DNA of 64,000 nt. It comes from Clostridia bacterium. Its GTDB lineage: Bacteria > Bacillota > Clostridia > Oscillospirales > Acutalibacteraceae. How positions within the stretch are numbered: position 1 is the first letter of the stretch; every line of letters begins with the position of its first letter. This document shows, piece after piece, positions 16,286-24,782 of this stretch. The notes under the pieces were generated by a model that did not search any database, had not been told where the DNA came from, and worked only from the letters and a program-made list of their open reading frames with translations. The position numbers and the translations under genes are program-made. The DNA is taken from assembly GCA_017397655.1 (NCBI GenBank), contig JAFQIG010000010.1, forward strand, positions 1 to 64,000, read 5' to 3'.

Positions 16286-17413
16286 TTACTTGATAAAACT
16301 GAACAGAAGCAAAAGGAAACCGAAAACTCTTTCAATAAAGGTGTTGTCGGTAACGTATGCCTTATATGAGTGATCCTTTACTCTGTCAGAGGCAACGCTG
16401 AGGTTGGTTATGGTGCCTGTACCGCCGATTTTTCCGACAGACAGCATTTTGTTTTCATCTGTTTCTTTCTGGAAGCCTGCTCTGAAGTTTGTAACGGCTG
16501 CTTCAAACTGCTGATCAGCCTTGATTGCCGTATGGGTACCGCCGTTGGGAGAATACCAATAACAGAAGCAGTCGTGAAGTGTAACACGGTGATTGCCCGT
16601 TATACGGAAGCCGATGCCGAATTGATCGCTGTAGCAGTAATCAAGCCAGTTGTCACCGCATTCGAGAAGGAACCCGCAGCTGTTCAGAAAATCTGTATAA
16701 TCACTTGTATATAACGGGTGAATGTTGCGAAGCATATTACCGCCTGATTTTACGTGAACACCGATAAAGACATTTCCGATGCGTGAGTTCGTGATAGTGT
16801 TATCAAAGCCTTCAACGAGCATTCCGACAGAGTCCGTATTGCCTGTGCCGATGATATTAACTCCGAAAATATCCGAATCGGACGAACCGCTGTTGGCGCC
16901 GTACATAATGTGAAGACCGACAACGGTGTTTTTGATCGAGCAGTTGCGTACTGCGGTTTCACGGCCGCTGTTTATCGAGATACCGTTTGCCATATTGCTG
17001 CCGTCAATGATACCGCCTTCAAGTGCGTAGTTGCTGCCGTTGACTCTTGTTGTGTTGTAGGGATCCTTACCGCCAAGCTGAATAAGTGCTTCACCGTAAG
17101 TCCAGTCACCGATAGCCTTTATTACGGCATAGTCTGCAAGACGGAGTGAAACGCTCTTTTTGGGGTCTGCAGGAGTCTTTAAGGGCTTTGAAAGAAGATA
17201 TTCACCATCGGGAAAGTAAATGGTGCGGTTGGGATTGTCGTCAATCAACTGTTGCAAGGCATCCGAAACATCAACACCTGTATTTGCAGGAATCGTATCT
17301 GTTACGATAAGGCTGTAGTTTTCTGCCTGTGCAAAAGCAAAGACGGAATACGTGCTGAAAAGAGTGACAAGAACCATAAGGACCGAAAGTGTTTTTAATA
17401 TAGATTTTTTCAT
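16286..17413 (-). CDS. Secreted right-handed beta-helix (pectate-lyase-like) protein
   Basis: The 375-residue product has a signal peptide (to about residue 29, FAFAQAE), then VDVSDALQQLIDDNPNRTIYFPDGEYLL, the usual opening of pectate-lyase-3/pectin-lyase-fold proteins, and a long series of short beta-strand rungs rich in N, G and I/V (NCSIKNTVVGLHI, NTITNSRIGNVFIGVHVKSG). A hydrophobic last segment (FGFLLLLFSF) ends the chain. The ATG at 17413 has GGAAGG nine bases before it; an ATG three codons upstream touches that site. It is last in the operon after rfbB and the nucleoside phosphorylase. Carbohydrate binding or cleavage is inferred from the fold. Confidence 0.75.
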   Translation of the reverse strand: MKKSILKTLSVLMVLVTLFSTYSVFAFAQAENYSLIVTDTIPANTGVDVSDALQQLIDDNPNRTIYFPDGEYLLSKPLKTPADPKKSVSLRLADYAVIKAIGDWTYGEALIQLGGKDPYNTTRVNGSNYALEGGIIDGSNMANGISINSGRETAVRNCSIKNTVVGLHIMYGANSGSSDSDIFGVNIIGTGNTDSVGMLVEGFDNTITNSRIGNVFIGVHVKSGGNMLRNIHPLYTSDYTDFLNSCGFLLECGDNWLDYCYSDQFGIGFRITGNHRVTLHDCFCYWYSPNGGTHTAIKADQQFEAAVTNFRAGFQKETDENKMLSVGKIGGTGTITNLSVASDRVKDHSYKAYVTDNTFIERVFGFLLLLFSFIK

Positions 17414-17428
17414 GATAAACATCCTTCC

Positions 17429-18736
17429 TTATCTGTTTGAAAATTTGTCGATTACCATAGGGATTTCGGCAGGACATTCTTCGCCGACATCAAAAGCATC
17501 AGAAAGCATTGAAATTGCGCTGTCAAAGAGTGATTCGTTCTCTGCATAAAGAGTTGCGATTCTGTCACCTGTTTTTACGAAGCTGCCGGGTTTGACATCC
17601 AGAATGATGCCTGCGCCGTATTCGATCACATCATCCTTTGCTTTTCTGCCTGCACCTAAAAGCATTGCGGCAATACCGCATTTTTCGGCATTGATGCGTT
17701 GTATGTAACCGCTTGAACGTGTCTTGACCGTGCGGAAATACTTGGATTTTTGAAAGAGGGAGGTGTTTGATATAACGCTTGTATCGCCGCCTTGCGAGCT
17801 GACCATCCATATAAAGCGTTCAAGCGCAAGTCCGCTGAAAAGAGCGTTCTTTGCCATATCAAAGCACTCATCGAGGGAACCCTTTCCTGCGAGATAGAGA
17901 AGCTCCGATGAAAGGTGCAGACAAATATCTGTAAGATCCGACGGGCCGATCCCCTTGAGAGTCTGTACGGCTTCGATTACTTCAAGCGAATTACCGATAG
18001 CATAGCCTAAAGGAGCATCCATATTGGTGATAAGAGCTGTAACGTTGAGTCCGTTTTTGTCACCGATCGAGACCATTTCACGGGCAAGAGCTTTGGCATC
18101 TGCAGAACGCTTCATAAAAGCGCCGCTGCCTGCCTTGACATCGAGCACGATGTTTTTGGAGCCTGATGCGATCTTCTTGCTCATAATACTTGCCGCGATA
18201 AGAGGGATGCTGTCAACCGTGGCGGTCACATCACGCAGAGCATATAGCTTTTTATCGGCAGGAGCCAGGGATGCAGTACTGCTGCATACACACGCACCGC
18301 AGGAATTGACGATAGATATAAATTCCTCTTTACTGAAATCAAGTCTGACTCCCGGTATTGACAGAAGCTTATCCGTGGTGCCGCCCGTATGTCCGAGTCC
18401 CGCACCCGACATCTTTGCGATTTTTACACCGCAAGAGGCAACTATCGGAGCGACAACAAGCGTTGTTTTGTCACCGACACCGCCTGTTGAGTGCTTGTCA
18501 ACGATGGGACCTGTTATTTCGGACAGATCGACTGTATCTCCCGATTTTGCCATAGCATCGGTGAGAACGGCAGTCTCATCGGGAGTCATTCCTTTGTAAT
18601 AAACTGCCATCATCAGCGCGGATGCCTGATAATCGGGTATTGCGCCGCACGTATAGCCTTCGACAAAGAAGCGAATCTCCTCTTCCGAAAGAGCCATACC
18701 GTCACGCTTCTTTTTAATAATGTCATAAACACGCAT
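17429..18736 (-). CDS. pdp: Pyrimidine-nucleoside phosphorylase
   Basis: The 435-residue enzyme splits thymidine, uridine and deoxyuridine with phosphate in nucleoside salvage. The family signature is clear: KHSTGGVGDKTTLVVAP (phosphate site) at about residue 83, MSGAGLGHTGGTTDKLLSI at about 109, and DVKAGSGAFMK near 196. The C-terminal domain (LDVKPGSFVKTGDRIATLYA) is the usual beta-hammerhead. The ATG at 18736 follows GGGTGA by six bases; a TTG two codons upstream touches that site. It starts six bases after rfbB ends and is followed 15 bases later by the beta-helix gene. Confidence 0.95.
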   Translation of the reverse strand: MRVYDIIKKKRDGMALSEEEIRFFVEGYTCGAIPDYQASALMMAVYYKGMTPDETAVLTDAMAKSGDTVDLSEITGPIVDKHSTGGVGDKTTLVVAPIVASCGVKIAKMSGAGLGHTGGTTDKLLSIPGVRLDFSKEEFISIVNSCGACVCSSTASLAPADKKLYALRDVTATVDSIPLIAASIMSKKIASGSKNIVLDVKAGSGAFMKRSADAKALAREMVSIGDKNGLNVTALITNMDAPLGYAIGNSLEVIEAVQTLKGIGPSDLTDICLHLSSELLYLAGKGSLDECFDMAKNALFSGLALERFIWMVSSQGGDTSVISNTSLFQKSKYFRTVKTRSSGYIQRINAEKCGIAAMLLGAGRKAKDDVIEYGAGIILDVKPGSFVKTGDRIATLYAENESLFDSAISMLSDAFDVGEECPAEIPMVIDKFSNR

Positions 18737-18742
18737 GATCAA

Positions 18743-19792
18743 TCACCCATACATTTTTTCGTAATAGTTCATATAATCGCCGCTGACAATCTCTTTGACC
18801 CAATCGGGATTGTCAAGGTACCAGCGGATAGTTTCACGTATGCCGTTTTCAAAGGTGTATGACGGACTCCAACCGAGCTCTGTGGTGATTTTGGTATTGT
18901 CAATGGCATACCGTCTGTCGTGACCCGGACGATCCTTGACATAGCTGATCAGACTTTCATCCTTGCCTGTAGCGTCAAGAATCAGACGGACGATTTCGAT
19001 ATTTGCCTTTTCATTGTTGCCGCCGATATTATAAACTTCGGATGCCCTGCCTTTTAAAAGTACGGTCATAATGGCACTGCAATGATCGCTGACGTGAAGC
19101 CAGTCTCTTATCTGAAGTCCGTCGCCGTATACGGGAAGCGGTTTTTCGTTGACACAGTTGTTGATCATCAGAGGAATGAGTTTTTCGGGGAATTGGTAGG
19201 GTCCGTAATTGTTGGAACAGCGTGTGATATTTACGGGAAGAGCGAATGTCTCGCCGTATGAGCGGACAAGCATATCGGCACTTGCCTTTGATGCGGAATA
19301 AGGACTGTTGGGAGACAGGGGAGTAGTCTCTTTGAAAAAGCCCTCTTTGCCGAGTGCGCCGTAAACCTCATCTGTCGAAACCTGCAAAAACTTTACACCG
19401 TCACGGTACTCGCGACAGTACTTGTTGTCGGGTGAGAGACTCCAATGGCGTTTTGCGGCATCAAGCAGAACACCTGTACCTAAAATGTTTGTTGAAAGAA
19501 AGATTTCGGGGTTTGTGATGCTTCGGTCAACGTGACTTTCTGCGGCAAAATTTATTACATAGTCTATTTCGTTTTCGCAAAAGATGCGGTCAACCGTATC
19601 CTTATCACGGATATCTCCGTGGATAAAACGATACAGAGGGTTGCTCTCAACGTCACAAAGATTGCGCAGATTGCCTGCATAAGTGAGTGCATCGAGATTG
19701 ATAATATTGAATTCATCGGAAGATGTGAGGATATATCTGATGAAGTTTGATCCGATAAATCCTGCACCGCCCGTAACAAGAATGGTTTTCAT
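18743..19792 (-). CDS. rfbB: dTDP-glucose 4,6-dehydratase
   Basis: The 349-residue SDR-type enzyme converts dTDP-glucose to dTDP-4-keto-6-deoxyglucose, the second step to dTDP-rhamnose. It has GGAGFIGSNF at the NAD site, NLDALTYAGN, HGDIRDKD, STDEVYG with the active-site Thr-Asp-Glu, PYSASKASAD with the Tyr-x3-Lys pair, and RCSNNYGPYQFPEKLIPLM. GGAGG precedes the ATG. No rfbA, rfbC or rfbD is in the window. It leads an operon with the nucleoside phosphorylase from a consensus promoter. Confidence 0.97.
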   Translation of the reverse strand: MKTILVTGGAGFIGSNFIRYILTSSDEFNIINLDALTYAGNLRNLCDVESNPLYRFIHGDIRDKDTVDRIFCENEIDYVINFAAESHVDRSITNPEIFLSTNILGTGVLLDAAKRHWSLSPDNKYCREYRDGVKFLQVSTDEVYGALGKEGFFKETTPLSPNSPYSASKASADMLVRSYGETFALPVNITRCSNNYGPYQFPEKLIPLMINNCVNEKPLPVYGDGLQIRDWLHVSDHCSAIMTVLLKGRASEVYNIGGNNEKANIEIVRLILDATGKDESLISYVKDRPGHDRRYAIDNTKITTELGWSPSYTFENGIRETIRWYLDNPDWVKEIVSGDYMNYYEKMYG

Positions 19793-19821
19793 ATAAAAAC
19801 CTCCGATACTATTATAGAATA

Positions 19822-19850
19822 ATTATACAATTATTTATGTAATATGTCAA
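19822..19850 (-). promoter_or_regulatory. Consensus sigma-A promoter of the rfbB operon
   Basis: Minus-strand TTGACA (19850-19845), exactly 17 bases, TATAAT (19827-19822). A perfect match to the housekeeping consensus, so probably strong and constitutive. Confidence 0.85.
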
Positions 19851-19869
19851 ACAAAAGCGTAATGAGATA

Positions 19870-19898
19870 TTGCATTTTTGTGTAAATAGGTTTATACT
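19870..19898 (+). promoter_or_regulatory. Candidate promoter of manA
   Basis: TTGCAT (19870-19875), 17-base spacer, TATACT (19893-19898), 33 bases before the GTG start of manA, divergent from the rfbB promoter. Confidence 0.6.
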
Positions 19899-19931
19899 TT
19901 AGACTGGTATAAATTATAGGAGATGATTTTT

Positions 19932-21002
19932 GTGAAAAATTTGAAGCCTTTAAAGATGTTACCCAACAGAGTATGGAGAATATACCTCGGCGGAGTTTTG
20001 CTCGACGAGCTTCGTGGGGAAGAGGGAAAGGACGGTTATTTTCCCGAGGATTGGCTGGCATCGGTAGTAACGGCGAATAACCCCGAAAGAGACGATGCTC
20101 CCGAAAGAGAGGGCTTAAGCCGTGTTGAGACAGAGGACGGTATTTTATATCTTAAGGATATGATCGATGCAGATCCAAAGGGATTTCTCGGTGAAGAGCA
20201 TATAAAGGATTTCGGTGAGAACTTCGGAGTGCTGACAAAGTTCCTTGATTCTGCCGAGAGACTTCCCATTCAGGTTCATCCCGATAAAAAGGCGGCAAGA
20301 GAGCTTTTTAACTCTGATTACGGCAAGACGGAGTCGTGGTATATCCTTAACGGCAGAAAGATAGACGGCGAGGATCCGTATATTCTTTTGGGCTTCAAGG
20401 AAGATGTTACAAAAGAATCTCTTAAAGAGCTTTTTGACAAGCAGGACATCGCAGGTATGGCTTCACTTATGCACAAGATCCCTGTAAAAACAGGCGATGT
20501 ATTCATTATCGAGGGCGGTACACCGCACGCTATCGGTTCGGGATGCTTCCTTCTTGAGGTACAGGAGCCTACCGATTATACGATCAGCCTTGAAAAGTGC
20601 AACACATTGGGTGAGAAGCTTCCCGATTTCCTTTGCCATATGGGACTCGGCTTTGACAAAATGTTTGATTGCTTCAATTATATAAAGTATTCCGAAGAGG
20701 AGCTTCTTTCAAAGTTCAAGCTTCAGCCGACAACTCTTGAAAAGAGTGACGATGCTGTTGTAACCGAGCTGATTTCTTATAACAGGACAACCTGCTTTGC
20801 GCTCAGACAGTATGAGGTCAGCGGAGCTTATGACAGAAAGTCAAGCGGCAAACCCTCGGCTTTCGTTATCACAAAGGGCAGCGGTACCGTTGCAGGTATT
20901 CCCGTCAAGTGCGGCGAATGTCTCTTTGTACCTGCTATGGCAGAGGACTTCTCTATCGAAGGTGAGCTGACGGTTCTTGAGTGTCTGCCGCCCGTAAAAT
21001 AA
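19932..21002 (+). CDS. manA: Mannose-6-phosphate isomerase, class I
   Basis: The 356-residue zinc enzyme interconverts mannose-6-phosphate and fructose-6-phosphate, linking glycolysis and GDP-mannose. It has LPIQVHPDKKAARELF with zinc and substrate residues near 110, GKTESWYIL, and EGGTPHAIGSGCFLLEVQEP with the metal-binding His and Glu near 195. The GTG at 19932 stands nine bases behind AGGAG; an ATG three codons upstream directly abuts the site. It lies divergently from rfbB and is followed by the beta-propeller protein gene. Confidence 0.92.
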   Translation: MKNLKPLKMLPNRVWRIYLGGVLLDELRGEEGKDGYFPEDWLASVVTANNPERDDAPEREGLSRVETEDGILYLKDMIDADPKGFLGEEHIKDFGENFGVLTKFLDSAERLPIQVHPDKKAARELFNSDYGKTESWYILNGRKIDGEDPYILLGFKEDVTKESLKELFDKQDIAGMASLMHKIPVKTGDVFIIEGGTPHAIGSGCFLLEVQEPTDYTISLEKCNTLGEKLPDFLCHMGLGFDKMFDCFNYIKYSEEELLSKFKLQPTTLEKSDDAVVTELISYNRTTCFALRQYEVSGAYDRKSSGKPSAFVITKGSGTVAGIPVKCGECLFVPAMAEDFSIEGELTVLECLPPVK

Positions 21003-21024
21003 ATAAATAAGTGAGGCACGCTGT

Positions 21025-22554
21025 ATGGATAATAAAGGTCTGCTGAGTGATAGTCTGATATTTCACAGAAGGTTCAGTGTCAATCCCTATAAAACGCTCA
21101 AGATGCCGCTTTCAAGAATGGATTTTTACAGAGACTGGCTTTCAGAGCCGGGCGGTGATCCGTATCCTTTGATAGGCGCGTCACAAACAGCTTTGACCGA
21201 GAAAATATGCGATTGCTCGTATTCGGTATATTCCCGGTTTGAAAAGTCCTTTGCGGAGAGGCTTATCACAACTCATTTTCCGTACTGCTCGTATGAGCTT
21301 GAATTGCTCTCAATGGATGACGGCTCGGAAGCGGGCTTTTCGCTGATCAATGACGAAAGAACGTTGCGTGTGTTTTTGCGCAAGTCAAAGAACGGTCTCA
21401 GCGTTGTCAGAGAGGTTGTTTGCAATGGTTTTACCACGGATACATACGTTCAGAAAGCAGACCTCAGTTTTAAAGAATCTATGACCTTTACGCTCACTTG
21501 CAGTAATAAAGGCTTTGCTGTATATCTGAAAACGGATAAAAAACCGATCTGTGTTTTCAGCTTTACGGAAACTGATATGATTTACGCAAAGCAGAGCGTT
21601 TTTACAAAAACCTCGGCGGCACTGTATGTTTGTGCAAAGGACGGTGCAAGCATCAGTGTCTGCAACGTATGCTCGTACCTTGACGGCGGAATGACTCAGG
21701 CGGATATCCGAAGCTTGCGTTTCGAGGACGGAACACCGATCACAGAGGATGGCAAACTGTTTTTTACGGTTTCCGTGCGTGAAAAGTGCGGAGGATATCA
21801 GGCTGTTCTTTCGTGGAATCCGTCGGGATGCGATTTTTGTCTTGAGGGTGCTTTGTTCTTTGATTACGGAGACGGTATCTGGTATTCTGATATAGCATCT
21901 TCGGTAATCTTTAACAGAAAGACGAATGAATGGTATGTCTGGGCAGTATCCTTTACGCACGATCATATGTTGATACGTGGTAAGACAACGGCTGATCTTC
22001 GCTACGGTATCAATCTTGTCAGCGTCACAAAGATGGAGCCCATATCCGATGATTCGCTGAGCGAGGATGAAAAAGACCGCCTTTTTGTCGGCAAGTCCTC
22101 GGATGAGGATCCCGACTTTATTTATGATGAAAAAACAAACAAATGGTATCTGACCGTTTGCAGAAGCGTAAACTGCGGTGACAGAAACAGATACAGGTAT
22201 TTTCTGTTTGAATCTGACAATCCGTTTGACGGATATACCTTCAAGGATAAAACAGTAACAGGCTCGGATACGGGCGGATCAATTATCCGTGTTGATGACG
22301 AGTTATACTTTGTCTGCGGATCAGACGGAGATTTGCGTTCTAATTATCATGCGTACTCACTTTCCGATTTGTCAGAGTGCAAAAAGATGCGCTTTGACCA
22401 CGATGACGGAGGCTTCAGAGGATGGGGAACGATAGTGCCGTTGCCGTACGGCAATATGACACGTCTTGTGTGGCTTACCTTTGACAGGCATAACGCCGAT
22501 CCCGATAACAGGTGGAGCTACGGCAATCTTTACGCATTTGAAGCATTTATCTGA
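21025..22554 (+). CDS. Putative glycosidase or lectin with five-bladed beta-propeller
   Basis: The 509-residue protein has no signal peptide. The first 230 residues look like a beta-sandwich. The C-terminal part resembles GH43/GH32-type propellers: WYSDIASSVIFNRKTNEWYV, DPDFIYDEKTNKWYLTVCR and GSIIRVDDELYFVCGS are repeated blades with the usual aromatic pair and turn. A candidate catalytic acid is the Asp in DPDF, but I cannot assign a family. RBS around GTGAGGCACG is modest. It follows manA by 22 bases and precedes the trmN6-like gene by 13 bases, so it may be cotranscribed with manA. Confidence 0.5.
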   Translation: MDNKGLLSDSLIFHRRFSVNPYKTLKMPLSRMDFYRDWLSEPGGDPYPLIGASQTALTEKICDCSYSVYSRFEKSFAERLITTHFPYCSYELELLSMDDGSEAGFSLINDERTLRVFLRKSKNGLSVVREVVCNGFTTDTYVQKADLSFKESMTFTLTCSNKGFAVYLKTDKKPICVFSFTETDMIYAKQSVFTKTSAALYVCAKDGASISVCNVCSYLDGGMTQADIRSLRFEDGTPITEDGKLFFTVSVREKCGGYQAVLSWNPSGCDFCLEGALFFDYGDGIWYSDIASSVIFNRKTNEWYVWAVSFTHDHMLIRGKTTADLRYGINLVSVTKMEPISDDSLSEDEKDRLFVGKSSDEDPDFIYDEKTNKWYLTVCRSVNCGDRNRYRYFLFESDNPFDGYTFKDKTVTGSDTGGSIIRVDDELYFVCGSDGDLRSNYHAYSLSDLSECKKMRFDHDDGGFRGWGTIVPLPYGNMTRLVWLTFDRHNADPDNRWSYGNLYAFEAFI

Positions 22555-22567
22555 TATGGAGAAACTG

Positions 22568-23290
22568 ATGGAAACACAGCTTGAAAATCTCGGCAACAAC
22601 ACATTTCTTTGCGTATCAAAGGATCATACCTTCGGTACCGATGCGATAGCGCTGGCTCATTTCAGCGCACCTAAAAGGAATACCGTTGCGTGCGATCTCG
22701 GTTCGGGATGCGGAATAATCCCGATGCTTTTCTGTCGTGACGGACTGTGTAAATCGGTAACTGCTGTCGAGATACAGAAAAATGCGTGTGAACAGATAGA
22801 AAAGGCGGTTGAGATCAACGGTTTTTCTCATAAATTCAATGTTGTAAATCACGATTTGCGTACATTGAGTGAGAACGAATTGCCGTTGTACAGCTTTGAT
22901 CTTGTGACGATGAATCCGCCTTACAAGGCACCGGGTGCCGGCATAACAAATCTTACCGAGTCTGCTCTTATCGCACGACACGAGGTAATGTGTATTTTTG
23001 ATGACGTTACAAAAGCTGCAGCAAAGCTTCTTAAATTCGGAGGCAGACTTTGCGTCTGTCACAGACCCGAAAGACTCACGGATGTTATTTGCTCGATGAG
23101 AGAAAACGGTATCGAACCGAAAAGAATCCGCTATCTCGTTCATACGGTCGGCAAGAGTGCAAATCTTATTATGGTTGAGGGCAAAAAAGGCGCATCATCG
23201 GGAGTTGTTATCGAACCCGATATGATACTTCGGAATGATGACGGAACATATACGGAAATGGCTCTTTCGATGTACGGAGCCTACAGGTGA
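22568..23290 (+). CDS. trmN6: tRNA1(Val) adenine-37 N6-methyltransferase-like (TrmN6)
   Basis: The 240-residue class I SAM methylase has TFGTDAIALAHFS, ACDLGSGCGIIPML (SAM site), AVEIQKNACEQIEKAVEIN, and the N6-adenine motif NPPYKAPGAG near residue 115. This is the YfiC/TrmN6 pattern. The ATG at 22568 follows GGAG by six bases; an ATG four codons earlier is possible. It is followed by rsmI with five bases between, an arrangement common in Firmicutes, where YabB (this gene) sits before YraL/rsmI. Confidence 0.85.
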   Translation: METQLENLGNNTFLCVSKDHTFGTDAIALAHFSAPKRNTVACDLGSGCGIIPMLFCRDGLCKSVTAVEIQKNACEQIEKAVEINGFSHKFNVVNHDLRTLSENELPLYSFDLVTMNPPYKAPGAGITNLTESALIARHEVMCIFDDVTKAAAKLLKFGGRLCVCHRPERLTDVICSMRENGIEPKRIRYLVHTVGKSANLIMVEGKKGASSGVVIEPDMILRNDDGTYTEMALSMYGAYR

Positions 23291-23295
23291 AAACA

Positions 23296-24123
23296 ATGAG
23301 TGGAAAACTTTACGTGGTGGGAACGCCGATAGGAAATCTCGGTGACTTCTCACAAAGAGCGATTGATACGCTTTGTGACTGTGATTTTATAGCGGCAGAG
23401 GATACAAGAGTTACGTTAAAGCTTCTTAATCACTTCGGTATCAAAAAGCCGATGATCAGCTATTACGAGCACAACCGACTTGAGCGTGCCGAGGGAATCA
23501 TCTCACGCATAATGAACGGGGAGAATTGTGCTTTGGTGACGGATGCGGGAATGCCTGCAATATCCGATCCCGGCGAAGATCTTGTAAAGCTTTGTCACGA
23601 AAGCGGAATAACCGTTTCGGCGGTACCGGGACCGTGTGCATTCTCTACGGCAATCGCTATATCGGGAATGAGCTCTGGCAGATTTACGTTTGAAGGCTTT
23701 TTAAGCGTTAACAAACAGAGTCGCCGTGAGCATCTTAATGAGGTTAAAAAAGAAAAGCGGACTATGATTTTTTATGAAGCACCGCACAAGCTGTCTGCAA
23801 CGCTTCGGGATATGTACGAAGCTTTCGGTGACAGAAATATAGCCATAGTACGTGAAATTACAAAGATTTATGAAGAGGTTATCAGAACAACCCTGAAAGA
23901 GGCTTCCGAAAAATACGGTGACGGCGGCTTAAAGGGCGAGATTGTTCTGGTAATTGAAGGATATACGGAAACAGAAGAAAGACCGTCAACTTTGGGTGAT
24001 GCCGTAGCCTTTGCAAGGGATCTTATGGAATCGGGATCTTCACCGACAAGTGCGGCAAAGGAAGCGGCAAAAGAGTTCGGATTTAAAAAGGGTGACGTAT
24101 ACAAGCTTATAACGGAAGATTAA
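23296..24123 (+). CDS. rsmI: 16S rRNA (cytidine-1402 2'-O)-methyltransferase
   Basis: The 275-residue tetrapyrrole-methylase-fold enzyme methylates the ribose of C1402 in the ribosomal P site. It has VVGTPIGNLGDFSQRA at the start, AAEDTRVTLKLLNHFGI, LVTDAGMPAISDPGEDLV, and VPGPCAFSTAIAISGM. All are family landmarks. The ATG at 23296 lies five bases after AGGTGA, which itself overlaps the trmN6 stop. The C-terminal 50 residues are a helical extension ending in FKKGDVYKLI, usual for the family. Confidence 0.95.
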   Translation: MSGKLYVVGTPIGNLGDFSQRAIDTLCDCDFIAAEDTRVTLKLLNHFGIKKPMISYYEHNRLERAEGIISRIMNGENCALVTDAGMPAISDPGEDLVKLCHESGITVSAVPGPCAFSTAIAISGMSSGRFTFEGFLSVNKQSRREHLNEVKKEKRTMIFYEAPHKLSATLRDMYEAFGDRNIAIVREITKIYEEVIRTTLKEASEKYGDGGLKGEIVLVIEGYTETEERPSTLGDAVAFARDLMESGSSPTSAAKEAAKEFGFKKGDVYKLITED

Positions 24124-24138
24124 GAAAGGATGCATTGT

Positions 24139-24768
24139 ATGGATCTTTTAAAGAATATGATAACGGCTTTCAAGGATTACCCGAAACTGACATTTATACT
24201 TGTTATAGCGGTTATTCTGACTGTTTTTGTTTGTATAATGGCAGGCAGAGCATCGTCAAAAATGAGTAAAAAACGAAATGCCGAGCTTCAGAAAATCAAA
24301 GAAGAAGTCAGACTGCGTGAAAAGTTCAGAACGGTTGATAAGGAAAAACTTCTGAACTCCGACTGTAAAGAGATTATAAAAGGCCTCACATCCAATATTC
24401 AGATAAGGATCGAAAAACAGGCAGATATAAAGTCGGCATTTGAAGCGCTCGAAAAACCGCAGCAGTATATATATGCGCTCAACTATGTTTATTTTGAGGA
24501 TGCCGATTCGCTCAGCTCGTTTTTCAGACTTAACGGCAAGCCTCTTACAACAGCGGCAAAAGAAGCTTTTGACGAAATAGTAGGTGGCAATGAAGCTGTA
24601 GTTTTCGCAAAGGCTTATAAAATGTTTGACGACGATGACGAGACGGCATCGGTAATACAGTCAAAGGTCGAAGAGTACGACAAGGCATTTGAAGAATTTG
24701 ATAAAAACGGAATTTTTGAAAAAATCCGTAATTATACAGCAGAACAATGGGAAGTATTCAATAAATAA
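24139..24768 (+). CDS. Membrane-anchored protein of unknown function
   Basis: The 209-residue protein has one N-terminal membrane helix (residues 15-38, LTFILVIAVILTVFVCIMAG) and a charged, helical cytoplasmic region with coiled-coil character at 43-70. I do not recognise the remaining domain. The ATG at 24139 sits nine bases behind GAAAGG; an ATG three codons earlier abuts it. It lies 15 bases after rsmI and 14 before the epimerase-dehydrogenase fusion, so may be read with both. Confidence 0.7.
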   Translation: MDLLKNMITAFKDYPKLTFILVIAVILTVFVCIMAGRASSKMSKKRNAELQKIKEEVRLREKFRTVDKEKLLNSDCKEIIKGLTSNIQIRIEKQADIKSAFEALEKPQQYIYALNYVYFEDADSLSSFFRLNGKPLTTAAKEAFDEIVGGNEAVVFAKAYKMFDDDDETASVIQSKVEEYDKAFEEFDKNGIFEKIRNYTAEQWEVFNK

Positions 24769-24782
24769 TCGGAGGTAGTTTT

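Noticed and set aside
18024..18599. A 191-codon plus-strand frame
   Set aside because: Antisense to the pyrimidine nucleoside phosphorylase; low-complexity Ser/Ala/Pro content is typical of a shadow frame.
21385..21966. A 193-codon minus-strand frame
   Set aside because: Antisense inside the beta-propeller protein gene, no ribosome site, no domain.
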